Origin: CAZKJL01 sp964553135
GTDB taxonomy: Bacteria > Patescibacteriota > Gracilibacteria > Peribacterales > Peribacteraceae
Reading direction: 5' to 3'
DNA: 64,000 nt
Assembly: GCA_964553135.1 (NCBI GenBank)
Contig: CAZKJL010000002.1
Coordinates: 186,001-250,000, forward strand
Shown: piece after piece, positions 8,627 through 16,501 of the stretch
Layout: every line of letters begins with the position of its first letter
Position numbering within the stretch: position 1 is the stretch's first letter
The notes under the pieces: model-generated
Told to the model about the DNA's origin: nothing
What the model saw: only the letters and a program-made list of their open reading frames with translations
The model's database searches: none
Program-made: the position numbers and the translations under genes

Positions 8627-10137
8627 CTCTGCTTCTTGCCACCCATGCCGTGCAGCATGACGTCTTTGACGGCTTCAAATTTGTACGAGAGGAGCACGAG
8701 CACCAAACCGATGGCCAGAATGGCGACCGATCCCCAGACGTGGTCAAAGATGTCGCTGAATTCCAGGTACAGCTTGAAGAGTGAGATGACGAGCAAGATC
8801 GAACCGTAAATGCGGGTGCGCAGACTGCTCTGGTAGAGGGAGTACCACAGCACCAGGGTGGAGTAGGCCAGGAAGACCACCGCGGACCACGGTCCATCCA
8901 CTTGGATGAAGAGTCCGATGGACGCCAAAATCACGGCGCTGTTGAGCAGCACGTCGCGCACGTTCTGTTCGGCTTTGGCTTTGTCCGCCACGAGCGAGCT
9001 CAAGAGCGTGATGTTGGCGGCGATGAGGAGCGCCACGCCGAAGTAGTCGTTCATGAGAGGGAAGTATCCGCGCAGTCCCATGAGACCGATGACGATCATG
9101 ATGTGTGAGAACACGATGTTCGCCACGTGGTGCGGCAATTTGCCCGGGTTCTTGGAGCTGGTGAGAGCGGTGGCAAGAAGTTGTGCCGCAAAGATGGCGA
9201 CAAGAATCACCATGGCGATCATGCGGTTGTAACCGGCTTGGGACAGCAGAAGCCACACGAAGTACGCGTTGGCGAGGAGTGAGTTGGCCACGATGAGTTC
9301 ACTGCGCTTGAGCGAGTGAGCCGAAGCCAAGGTGATGACCGAGAGCATCACGATGAAGATCGCCGAAGCCAGGGGCGAAAGCGTCGCGTCCACGTAGGCG
9401 AGTGACGTCGGCGTGAAGTAGGCCACGAGAATGTAGAGCAAAGGCATCCAAGCCGCGGGGTAGCGCGTCGTGGCGAAGATCATGAGAAGCGTGAGCGCGA
9501 TCTTGAGGTACAGCCACGTGTCACCGTTCACGAAGATCGGACCCCAGGCGTTCTGTACCGCGTATTTGTAGAGCAGCGAGAGGGAGAATTGCAGGAGTGC
9601 GAACGAGAGCACGGCGAGGAAGGCCGAAATGCCGCCCCTTTTGGTGCGGAGCCATTCGGCGCCACCGAGGAGCAAGAGACCGCTCACGATGGATGCGATG
9701 ATCTTGAGGAGCAGGTCCCACTCGATGTTGAAGAGGAGCGAGAACACCGAGGTGATGATGAGCAGAACGCCGACGAAGCGCAGGAACTGGAACGAGAAAA
9801 TCTTGTTCCATTCCACGGGCTTGTGGAGAATGCTCTGCTGCGACTCAGCGCGCGGTGCGGGAGAATTTTTCATGGCCTCCGAGCCGAATGCGCTTCCGGA
9901 ACGGATCGGAAACGACTGGTAGAACCCTTCCATGGACTCCGAGCGCACGCCCACCATGCGGAAGATCCCGTACATGAATCCGAAGGCGAACGTCATCCAA
10001 AACAGCACGGAGAGTCCCTGCAGGACGATGGCCGCACCGTTGCCGTAGAGCATGGAGCCCAGAAGGCTCAAGGCCACGGCGATGATGAGTTGGGCCATGA
10101 GGTTCACGCCGAACTTCGATTCCTGCGGGTTTGTCAT
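8623..10137 (-). CDS. Polytopic membrane protein of unknown function (about 14 helices, DUF2339-like)
   Basis: This 504-residue, strongly hydrophobic protein has a helix pair at about residues 12-58, a cytoplasmic linker (about 62-108, with SPAPRAESQQS) and then a dozen or so closely spaced helices up to about residue 490. It ends in the polar tail KDVMLHGMGGKKQS. The regular run of short helices with few polar residues resembles DUF2339-type proteins, but no catalytic motif is visible. The leader just before ATG is C/U-rich (CTCTTCCCTTCTCTCCACA). It is convergent with the glucan operon and the two stop codons overlap. Confidence 0.8.
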   Translation of the reverse strand: MTNPQESKFGVNLMAQLIIAVALSLLGSMLYGNGAAIVLQGLSVLFWMTFAFGFMYGIFRMVGVRSESMEGFYQSFPIRSGSAFGSEAMKNSPAPRAESQQSILHKPVEWNKIFSFQFLRFVGVLLIITSVFSLLFNIEWDLLLKIIASIVSGLLLLGGAEWLRTKRGGISAFLAVLSFALLQFSLSLLYKYAVQNAWGPIFVNGDTWLYLKIALTLLMIFATTRYPAAWMPLLYILVAYFTPTSLAYVDATLSPLASAIFIVMLSVITLASAHSLKRSELIVANSLLANAYFVWLLLSQAGYNRMIAMVILVAIFAAQLLATALTSSKNPGKLPHHVANIVFSHIMIVIGLMGLRGYFPLMNDYFGVALLIAANITLLSSLVADKAKAEQNVRDVLLNSAVILASIGLFIQVDGPWSAVVFLAYSTLVLWYSLYQSSLRTRIYGSILLVISLFKLYLEFSDIFDHVWGSVAILAIGLVLVLLSYKFEAVKDVMLHGMGGKKQS

Positions 10138-10166
10138 TGTGGAGAGAAGGGAAGAGATGCTCCAGC

Positions 10167-10421
10167 TTAGAATGCAAGCGCACCCGAAGTCGAGTGTGCC
10201 TTGATGGTGGGTGCGGAATGCATTTTCATTTTACGGATCTTTTTTCGTGCTTCGAGCGCTTGAGAATGACGCATGGAGCTCTTGAACTCGGGCGGCCCTT
10301 CCATCCAGAACATGTTGATCGTCACGAGTACGAGGCCTCCCACGATGCTGATCCATGTCCAACAGAGCATGCCCGGGATGGCATCAATGATGTCCGACAG
10401 AGAATCGTTGCGCTGAACCAT
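10167..10421 (-). CDS. Small single-helix membrane protein, unknown
   Basis: This 84-residue product starts at the ATG at 10421. The frame extends further upstream, but that extension runs through a perfect promoter (10468-10496), so the internal ATG is preferred. One transmembrane helix (about residues 17-39, LCWTWISIVGGLVLVTINMF) is followed by a basic tail rich in Lys, Arg and His. The family is unknown. It lies 29 nt upstream of the large membrane protein on the same strand, so they may be co-transcribed. Confidence 0.65.
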   Translation of the reverse strand: MVQRNDSLSDIIDAIPGMLCWTWISIVGGLVLVTINMFWMEGPPEFKSSMRHSQALEARKKIRKMKMHSAPTIKAHSTSGALAF

Positions 10422-10467
10422 GTGGTGATGGGGGTATGTGTGTAAATTTTTTAAAAGTTGGTAGTAC

Positions 10468-10496
10468 ATTATAAAGAAACATCGACGGATTGTCAA
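10468..10496 (-). promoter_or_regulatory. Perfect-consensus housekeeping promoter (TTGACA-17-TATAAT)
   Basis: On the minus strand TTGACA (10496-10491) and TATAAT (10473-10468) are separated by exactly 17 nt, which is full sigma-70 consensus. The predicted start near 10461 gives a 40-nt A/T- and C-rich leader before the ATG at 10421. It should drive the small membrane protein and possibly the 504-residue protein after it. Confidence 0.85.
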
Positions 10497-10528
10497 TGGT
10501 CCGAGGGGTCAAGAAGCTCGAAGGTTCT

Positions 10529-10861
10529 TCAGACGTATCGTCGCATCATCTTCAAAATGATGAATGCCGCGATGATGCTTCCGGCGATCACCATGATCCA
10601 CCATGCGTACGATGTCATGGCGTGCATCATGGGGTTGCTGCCGTCCATGGCGCCCTGCATGGCGTTGAGCGTGGTGGGCATTTGGCGGTTCAGGGTCGGG
10701 TCACCGGCAAGGAGCTGGCCTTTGATGCCGTATGACTGCGTGAACGTGGTGACCGTGAAGGCCAAGAACGAAGCGGCGAATCCTCCGGCGAGCGATGTCG
10801 TTATTTGACCGATCGTGTGGTGGCTGCGGCCGAGGTGCATGGCTGGAAGCATAACATGCAT
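10529..10861 (-). CDS. Small Met-rich membrane protein with two helices, unknown
   Basis: This is a 110-residue product if translation starts at the ATG at 10861. Two further in-frame ATGs at 10852 and 10840 are alternatives. The frame continues upstream through a low-complexity TGCAAAGAA-type spacer, which I take as non-coding. Helices are predicted at about residues 20-42 and 84-104. The loop between them is Met/Asn/Gln-rich (LNAMQGAMDGSNPMMHAM), and the C-terminus is KMMRRYV. No family is recognised. It follows the SLH protein gene on the same strand after 82 nt. Confidence 0.6.
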   Translation of the reverse strand: MHVMLPAMHLGRSHHTIGQITTSLAGGFAASFLAFTVTTFTQSYGIKGQLLAGDPTLNRQMPTTLNAMQGAMDGSNPMMHAMTSYAWWIMVIAGSIIAAFIILKMMRRYV

Positions 10862-10943
10862 CGATGGAGCGATGGATTGATTTTCCTTACGAGAATACAA
10901 CGAATGCAAAGACTGCAAAGAATGCAACGATTCTCTTTTCTCT

Positions 10944-13265
10944 TTAATTGCTTCGCCAGACCGTGCCTTGCACGCTCGTCTGCGGAACGTCCACCCATTG
11001 GAACGTCGTGACTTCGTCGCTCCAGATGATGGAATTAGTCTGGTTGCGTTGGCCGAGCGTGGCAAGAGACGCGGCGAGGATGCTCGTGCCTTGCCCGATC
11101 GCCGTGTTCGTCACGTTGGCTGACAGGCGATACGTTTGGAATTGTCCCTGTGCGATGCGCGCTTGAATGGGGCTCGATGGCAGGCCGCTGCACACGATGT
11201 CGAACGTGCCGGTGTTACCACCCGCGGTGCACGTCGCGGTCACGCTCGGCGTGTCCTTGGTGGACAGCACCACGCTCGCGGGGTCGATCTGCACGTTCTG
11301 GGCAGTCACGTGAAACGTCATCGATTGCAGCACCACGTCGTTCGTTCCCTGGAACGAATTGTTATGAGGCAGCGCGCTGACCGTGAATGATACAAAGGAT
11401 ACGAAGCCGCTTGGTACGTACGATTCCTGCGACGGGCCGTCGTTCGTCACCGATCCGATGGACGCCAGCGCCGTATCGCTGTTTTTTCCCGAGATCTGCA
11501 CGTTGGGTCCGGGCGAAGGCATGCCGATGAAAATTTCTCCCGAAGCCATGCCGTTGCCGTCGTTCTGGTTCAAGTCCTGCGACGAAGAGGTGCCGCGAGC
11601 TTTGATGGCGGCGGTTGCCGACTCCGAGGAAGCATTCAGCGAGAGCGTGGAGAGTTGCCCGCTCACGGCACCGAGTTGCTTGTTTTTCATGCGCGCCGCA
11701 ACCACCACGACGGTGTCCTCCGACGGCGAGACGACGAGCGGCGAGCCGCTGATCAAAGCACAGAAACGCGTTGCCGGTTGTTCGGGGCATTGGCCGTGGC
11801 TGGCTTGCGCGAAGGGAGTGGCGTTCGGATTGAACGTCTCGCCCGGACGGAGTCGGTAGAGCAGCAGGGTCTCGACGCTCGTCACCACGCCGTCGATGCG
11901 AATGGTGTACACGTCGACGTTCTCGCCTTCGGCACGCAGTCGCAGACGGAGCAATTGGTTCGTGCTGCTGCCGCCCAGCAGGATGGCGCTGCGCGTGGAT
12001 TGATTGTCTTCCGTCACGAACAAGTTGCCGCGCTCCTTGATGTTGATGTCCGTGCTGCCGCGCGTGTTCACGAGAATGAAGCAGTTGTTGGCCGTGCAGC
12101 TGCCGTCGGTCTCGATTCCTTCCAGTGCCAGCCCGTCGGTCTCCCCTTGGGCTTCCACGTATCCCGGATCCGAGGTGTCGAACGCCAGTCCCAGCGTCAC
12201 GGGGCCGAGCCCCGTCGCGAGGTCGGCGCGCACCACGAACGGAACGGAGAGACCGTTCGGAATGTTCACCCCTCCGCCGACGAGCGTATCGAACACCAGC
12301 GAGCTTCCGTCGATGCGGCCGTTTTCCTGCGCCACGGTTTCGTAGATGCCGTCGCCGTTTCTGTCCATGGCGAGGGTGTAATGCGATGCGTACAGCAGCG
12401 AACCGACCGATGGCTTGAAGATGAGGGCCGTGAGCTTGGAATCCTGTCGGCCCGATGTCGCCGTGAATTTGAGGAGCGCCAGCTTCTTCTGCCCTTGTGC
12501 GATGGCCGTGAGCGTGCCCGACGTTTCCTGATCGATTTGCAGAATGGCGCGCCGAATCGGCTCCGGAACGATGAGACAAATGGAGCTGCAGCCGTCGCTG
12601 TCTTTCACGTTGCCGTCGTCGCACTGCTCGGGGTATTCCGTCACGCCGTTGCCGCACACGGGCACGGTGCGGGATTCATCCTCCAAGGCTTGTTCGTGCT
12701 CCGTGATAAGCATGTCGGCGATGACCGCCATTTCTCCTCTCGTCACCACGTGAGCGGGCGACTTGAGCAGGGGAATGAGCATGTCTCTGTTGCGCGCTTC
12801 CTGCAGGTAGGGCTCGTACCACTCGCCCGTCACCGAAGCGGCGGGCGAAAATCCGTACGTGCGCAGAGCCATCTTGAGCGCCTCCGCCAGGAGCACGTTT
12901 CGTTCGGGCTGGAACGTGCCGTCGTGGTATCCCTGGACGATCCCGAGTTCTTCGGCGGCGCACGTGGTGCGCGCGTACCACTGCGGGATCTTCACTTCCA
13001 AATCGCGGAAGCACATGAGGTCCACGGGGCTTCTGCCCGGGAAACGGCTTTCCATCAAAATTTTCAAGAACTCTGCACGATTGATGGGCGCATTCGGTCG
13101 GAACGTGCCGTCACCGTAGCCCTGGACCACGCCACGGTCGGCCAAGTCCACGATGGCATTGCCGTACGCCGAAGTTTCGATGTCGATGAAGTTCGCGGCT
13201 GACGCGACTCCCGCGCTCAGGAGACAAGCAAAGACGCCGATGCCGATCCGCATAGAACGAACCAT
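10944..13265 (-). CDS. SLH-domain surface protein with a Cys-rich DUF4215-type repeat
   Basis: This is a 773-residue secreted protein starting at ATG 13265 (ATG 13253 is possible). A signal peptide covers about residues 1-24 (IGVFACLLSAGVASA). SLH repeats follow at about 25-72 (VVQGYGDGTFRPNAPINRAE) and 80-135 (GIVQGYHDGTFQPE), with a degenerate third to about 190. A short Cys-rich module (CGNGVTEYPEQCDDGN) lies near 208-240. The rest is beta-rich, Ser/Thr-rich extracellular sequence that ends in WVDVPQTSVQGTVWRSN. SLH domains anchor proteins to cell-wall polymers, so this is probably an S-layer-associated or cell-surface protein. It is transcribed from the bidirectional promoter shared with the PH-domain gene. 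Confidence 0.88.
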   Translation of the reverse strand: MVRSMRIGIGVFACLLSAGVASAANFIDIETSAYGNAIVDLADRGVVQGYGDGTFRPNAPINRAEFLKILMESRFPGRSPVDLMCFRDLEVKIPQWYARTTCAAEELGIVQGYHDGTFQPERNVLLAEALKMALRTYGFSPAASVTGEWYEPYLQEARNRDMLIPLLKSPAHVVTRGEMAVIADMLITEHEQALEDESRTVPVCGNGVTEYPEQCDDGNVKDSDGCSSICLIVPEPIRRAILQIDQETSGTLTAIAQGQKKLALLKFTATSGRQDSKLTALIFKPSVGSLLYASHYTLAMDRNGDGIYETVAQENGRIDGSSLVFDTLVGGGVNIPNGLSVPFVVRADLATGLGPVTLGLAFDTSDPGYVEAQGETDGLALEGIETDGSCTANNCFILVNTRGSTDINIKERGNLFVTEDNQSTRSAILLGGSSTNQLLRLRLRAEGENVDVYTIRIDGVVTSVETLLLYRLRPGETFNPNATPFAQASHGQCPEQPATRFCALISGSPLVVSPSEDTVVVVAARMKNKQLGAVSGQLSTLSLNASSESATAAIKARGTSSSQDLNQNDGNGMASGEIFIGMPSPGPNVQISGKNSDTALASIGSVTNDGPSQESYVPSGFVSFVSFTVSALPHNNSFQGTNDVVLQSMTFHVTAQNVQIDPASVVLSTKDTPSVTATCTAGGNTGTFDIVCSGLPSSPIQARIAQGQFQTYRLSANVTNTAIGQGTSILAASLATLGQRNQTNSIIWSDEVTTFQWVDVPQTSVQGTVWRSN

Positions 13266-13271
13266 GGCTCT

Positions 13272-13281
13272 ACTATACAAT
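13272..13281. promoter_or_regulatory. Bidirectional promoter with overlapping -10 boxes and leaderless starts both ways
   Basis: The sequence CTACTATACAATAGG holds TACAAT on the plus strand (13276-13281) and TATAGT on the minus strand (13277-13272), overlapping by 2 bp. Each hexamer matches consensus at 5 of 6 positions. Each ends exactly 6 nt before an ATG (13288 plus, 13265 minus), so both transcripts would begin at the A of the start codon. Only 22 bp separate the two start codons. Confidence 0.75.
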
Positions 13282-13287
13282 AGGTGC

Positions 13288-13869
13288 ATGCAGATTTTCG
13301 CGCTGGAGACCGATCTCGGAAAGGTGAAGGAACGATTTTTGGCCAGGGGCGAGAACGAGATCTTCACGATTCATCCGCACGTGATCTCGTTCATTTGGCA
13401 TATTTTGTGGGAGATTTTCGTCACGATTTTTTTACTTGCGATCCTCAGTTACTCGTTTGAAATGGGTGTTCTGGATTTGTCGTCCGCGGTCTTCATCTTC
13501 GCCATCGGCTGGACGGTGTTCGTCCTCTTCGGGCTCATCGAGGCGTACATCGACTGGAAATACGACTTCATCTTCCTGACCACGGACAAGCTCATCATCG
13601 TCGATCAGATGTCGTTGTTCCGCAAATCCATCACGCCCATCAGTCTGGAGAACTTGGGGGACGTCGTGGCCGTCACGCAGTGGCTCAACTTGTTCGATTT
13701 TGGCATCATCCGTTTTTCGTTGAAAGAAGGCCACGGTCCCGAGGTTGTTCTGCGGTTCATGCCGAAGGCCGATGAGATCGTGGGACAAATCGCCGAACAA
13801 ATCACGCTCTACCAACGCCGCAAAGATTTCGTCGTTCCGTATCGCACTTCCAACGATTCCAATGAGTGA
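13288..13869 (+). CDS. Membrane protein with bacterial PH-like domain
   Basis: This 193-residue product starts at ATG 13288, directly at the predicted transcription start; the longer frame would run into the divergent gene. Two transmembrane helices occupy about residues 36-58 and 66-92. They are followed by a domain of about 85 residues (FIFLTTDKLIIVDQMSLFRK, then SLENLGDVVAVTQW) that looks like the bPH2/YdbS-type domain. Such proteins sit in the cytoplasmic membrane, and their roles are poorly known. The next gene overlaps its stop by 8 nt. Confidence 0.75.
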   Translation: MQIFALETDLGKVKERFLARGENEIFTIHPHVISFIWHILWEIFVTIFLLAILSYSFEMGVLDLSSAVFIFAIGWTVFVLFGLIEAYIDWKYDFIFLTTDKLIIVDQMSLFRKSITPISLENLGDVVAVTQWLNLFDFGIIRFSLKEGHGPEVVLRFMPKADEIVGQIAEQITLYQRRKDFVVPYRTSNDSNE

Positions 13870-14902
13870 GCGCTCCACGTTTCTTCGCCGCACGCTGTTC
13901 TCGCTGGGGCTTCTCGTCGCCCTGCTGTCCCTCGGACTCAATGCGTTCTTCGTCGCCACGCGTGACGGATCTCCGCCTCCTCCCCCCGAAGTCCCCGCAT
14001 CCGCTCAACTTGCGCCACGCGCCTTCGGCGACGTTCGTCGCGGATTCGTCATCACGTCGCAGCGCATGAGCGGCACGCAGGCTCTCCTCCCCGTCAGTTC
14101 CTACACCGTGCCCTCCGCCGTACTCTACGACTTGCCCCCGACCTTGGCTTTGTATCGCGATCAGGGAATCGCGCTCCCCGAAGGAACGGCTGCGGATATC
14201 CTCAGGCGCATCGGAGCCCCCGCGGGACTTTCCGGTGACAAGCTCGCGCCCGCGGTCCAGCGTTGGCGCACGTCCGACGGCGCGCAGGTCGTCGTGGACA
14301 TCGACCACCTCATGCTCACGCTCGCTCGTCCCGGCATGCAGGTCGTGGGCAGCGGTTCGCTCACCGACAACGAAGTGAAGATCGGAGCTCGGTCCATGTT
14401 GTCATCGTTCGGCATCGACCCCGCTCCGTACGGAGATCCGCAGATCTTCGATGCGGGTGGCAAAGCGTATGCCGCGTGGCCTCTCACGCTCTCCGGAATT
14501 CCGGTCGTGGATACCGCGGGCCGCTCCGTCGCCGCGCTCAGCGTGGACATGAAGCGCACGGACCGCACCGTCGGAAGCGCGGTCTTCACGCTCGTCGATG
14601 CCGAGCGCCTCTCGCACTCCGACTATCCCACTGCAGCTCGTCCGGCAATCGTCGCGGGACTCCAGAGCGGGGGACTCCTTCCCATCGCGACCGGACTCAA
14701 GGGCAAGGCTGCCGCCGTCGCGTATTCCAAGCTGGAGACCGCGTACATGCTGCTTCCCGACAGGCCGATCTACGTCGTGCCCGTCGTGTGGGCAACGTGG
14801 ATGCAGGCGCCGTGTGCGAGTTGTGCGCCCATCAAACTTGGAACGTTCGTGCCCGCATTGGATCCCGCATCGTTTGAGTGGGTGAATCAGGGACGAGATT
14901 AG
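13862..14902 (+). CDS. Membrane-anchored extracytoplasmic protein, unknown
   Basis: This 346-residue protein starts at ATG 13862 inside the end of the previous gene (8-nt overlap). One N-terminal helix (about residues 10-32) acts as an anchor or uncleaved signal. A Pro-rich spacer follows, then an extracytoplasmic domain with no motif I recognise. Features seen are a GSGSLTDNEVKIGARSML segment, a repeated VDxAGRSVAAL-like turn and a late CASC pair (about residue 322). The overlap suggests joint production with the PH-domain protein. Confidence 0.75.
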   Translation: MSERSTFLRRTLFSLGLLVALLSLGLNAFFVATRDGSPPPPPEVPASAQLAPRAFGDVRRGFVITSQRMSGTQALLPVSSYTVPSAVLYDLPPTLALYRDQGIALPEGTAADILRRIGAPAGLSGDKLAPAVQRWRTSDGAQVVVDIDHLMLTLARPGMQVVGSGSLTDNEVKIGARSMLSSFGIDPAPYGDPQIFDAGGKAYAAWPLTLSGIPVVDTAGRSVAALSVDMKRTDRTVGSAVFTLVDAERLSHSDYPTAARPAIVAGLQSGGLLPIATGLKGKAAAVAYSKLETAYMLLPDRPIYVVPVVWATWMQAPCASCAPIKLGTFVPALDPASFEWVNQGRD

Positions 14903-14965
14903 TGGATACACACGCCCGTCGTTCCTTGCACTCTTTGTATTCCTTCTATTCTTTGCAATTTTTTT

Positions 14966-15032
14966 AAAAAAACGGACCTCCGGAGCGGGCGTTCTAAGAC
15001 GGTTCTTAGAAGCTCCCGTTCCGGAGGTCCGT
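14966..15032 (-). terminator. Long-stem intrinsic terminator of the structured RNA
   Basis: The arms 14972-14999 and 15004-15032 pair over about 28 nt. There are 13 perfect pairs at the base, a G-U, four G-C pairs, a small internal loop and an 8-bp TTCTAAGA/TCTTAGAA top. On the minus strand the stem is followed immediately by seven T residues (14972-14966). It also lies 70 nt after the stop of the plus-strand gene and could stop transcription from both sides. Confidence 0.85.
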
Positions 15033-15428
15033 ATCGCACTCAATTCACGAGGAACTGAGGGCGTCCACCGACGTCGACCCGGCGCGGTGAATGCTCCCTA
15101 CACCTCAGCGACTTGTTGAAGCGGTGTCGCTCCGCCGTATGTGTTTGTGTGATATCCCGATGCGTCGGGAGTCGCGATCCGTGTCGGCCCCGGATGTGCC
15201 GTATGTGTGTGTTTGTGTAGGAGAATCCCTCCAAGTTTTGTGGAGGGAACTCTTCGGTCGAAGATATGTTCGCATCGGCGTTCTTGATGACCGTCGCTGC
15301 GTCCATATCGGGGTCGAAGAGCAGGGAGGGAGATGGAATCGTCGAGGCATCCCTCGGTACTTATTCCATCTCGCTCCCTGCGTCTTTTTGACACAAAAAG
15401 GTGTGGGAGGATTTGAAAGAGCAAATCC
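14966..15428 (-). ncRNA. Candidate large structured non-coding RNA (about 460 nt)
   Basis: Reading on the minus strand, a TTGCAT-17-TATACT promoter is followed by a chain of self-complementary segments and ends in a strong intrinsic terminator. Pairings in plus coordinates: 15409-15415/15422-15428; 15384-15390/15394-15400; 15321-15339/15363-15381 (19 bp, one mismatch, with an inner 5-bp hairpin); 15250-15256/15315-15321 enclosing 15263-15268/15304-15309; 15227-15233/15241-15247; 15177-15181/15191-15195; 15156-15160/15165-15169; 15108-15112/15126-15130; 15055-15060/15103-15108 enclosing 15066-15070/15085-15089. A 17-21 nt unit (GCCGTATGTGTTTGTGT, plus strand) occurs twice, at 15134 and 15198, in single-stranded-looking stretches. 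No tmRNA, RNase P, SRP or 6S signature is seen. Open frames in the region are low-complexity and inconsistent, so an RNA product is favoured. Confidence 0.6.
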
Positions 15429-15432
15429 AATC

Positions 15433-15461
15433 AGTATAACTCTTTTTTGGGTTTTATGCAA
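15433..15461 (-). promoter_or_regulatory. Promoter of the structured RNA
   Basis: TTGCAT (15461-15456) and TATACT (15438-15433) on the minus strand are separated by 17 nt. The predicted start at 15426-15428 coincides with the first base of a 7-bp hairpin. The promoter lies in the 54 nt right after the glycosyltransferase stop codon. Confidence 0.6.
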
Positions 15462-15481
15462 GTGTTTAGGGGTCCTTTTGT

Positions 15482-16501
15482 CTACGGACGGGGCAATCCC
15501 AAATCGCTGAATTTCCGCTTATTCTTGAGGAAATAGGCTGCTACGACCGATACGGGTGCCAGGGGTGCCCCTGTCGTTCCGGAGCTCCTTTTGAGAGCAT
15601 ATCGGGGGGCCGAAAGCAGGAAGGAGAAGAACGCTTGTACCGCACCTCTCGCAGCGGCCCATTCGCCCGTCCCGCAGTAGTGCACGACGGATACCCACTC
15701 CAGCCCGAGGCGCATCGGCAAGCGCCACAACAGATCGGCGGTCGGGAGATTTTTGAGGAGCATGAGCAGGTTGTTTCGGTGCTCGAAGAACCGTTTGCGA
15801 GCGGGAAATTTTTTCATCGTCGCCGCACCTTTGTGGTACGTCGTGGACTGCGGCACGCACACGATGCGGTATCCGCCCAGGCGAAGTCTCCAGCAGAGAT
15901 CGACTTCATCCATGTACACGAAAAATCCTTCGTCCACGCCGCCGAGTTCGTCCCACAAGTTTTTTCGGATCATCATGCAGGCCGCCGACGCCCAATGAAT
16001 GTCCATCGTCTCGTCGTATTGCCCGCGATCTTCTTCCATCTCCGAAAAAATTCTGCCGCGTGTGAACGGGTAGCCGAACGCATCCAAGAACCCGCCGCAT
16101 GCACCGCTGTAGTCGAAGCGGTTGCGCTCATGCCACGAACGGATTTTCGGTTGGCACGCGCCCACGGCGGCATCGTTTTCCATCGTCTGCAGGAGCGGAG
16201 CGAGCCAGCCCGCCGCGACTTCCGCATCGTTGTTCAGAAAGATCAGGTACTCGGTTTTTGCGAGCCGAGCCGCTCCGTTGTAGCCGCCGGTGATGCCGAC
16301 GTTCACGGGACTTCGATGGACGGTGACCCGATCCCCGAATGTCTTTTCGATGAAGGATGCTTCGTCTTCCCGCGATCCGTTGTCCCATACGATGACATCC
16401 ACGTTCGCGGTGTGTGCAAAGACCGAGCGCAAGCAGTTCTCGGTATCGGCGAGTCCGTTCCAGTTCAGCATGATGATCGTCACCGTCGGGTCTTTTTTCA
16501 T
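15482..16501 (-). CDS. GT2-family glycosyltransferase, rhamnosyltransferase-like
   Basis: This 339-residue protein starts at ATG 16501, which overlaps the stop of the upstream membrane gene by 4 nt (ATGA). It has the GT-A nucleotide-sugar fold start VTIIMLNWNGLADTENCL, the VDVIVWDNGS stretch and the DxD-like FLNNDAEV. The late motif VYMDEVDLCWRLRLGGYRIV is typical of WbbL/RfbF-type rhamnosyltransferases. A C-terminal amphipathic region may touch the membrane. It probably adds a sugar to a cell-surface glycan, together with the membrane protein encoded just upstream. Confidence 0.9.
   Translation of the reverse strand: MKKDPTVTIIMLNWNGLADTENCLRSVFAHTANVDVIVWDNGSREDEASFIEKTFGDRVTVHRSPVNVGITGGYNGAARLAKTEYLIFLNNDAEVAAGWLAPLLQTMENDAAVGACQPKIRSWHERNRFDYSGACGGFLDAFGYPFTRGRIFSEMEEDRGQYDETMDIHWASAACMMIRKNLWDELGGVDEGFFVYMDEVDLCWRLRLGGYRIVCVPQSTTYHKGAATMKKFPARKRFFEHRNNLLMLLKNLPTADLLWRLPMRLGLEWVSVVHYCGTGEWAAARGAVQAFFSFLLSAPRYALKRSSGTTGAPLAPVSVVAAYFLKNKRKFSDLGLPRP

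Noticed and set aside
14966..15428. tmRNA, RNase P RNA, SRP RNA or 6S RNA
   Set aside because: No GGxxA-CCA acceptor ends or tag-like resume codon context, no GAGGAAAGUCC/ACAGAA pair, no GGAAGCAGC loop, and the length and shape do not fit 6S.
15040..15510. Several overlapping frames on both strands in the structured-RNA region
   Set aside because: They contradict each other, are His/Arg/Ser-rich, and cross stems and the terminator; RNA structure explains the region better.
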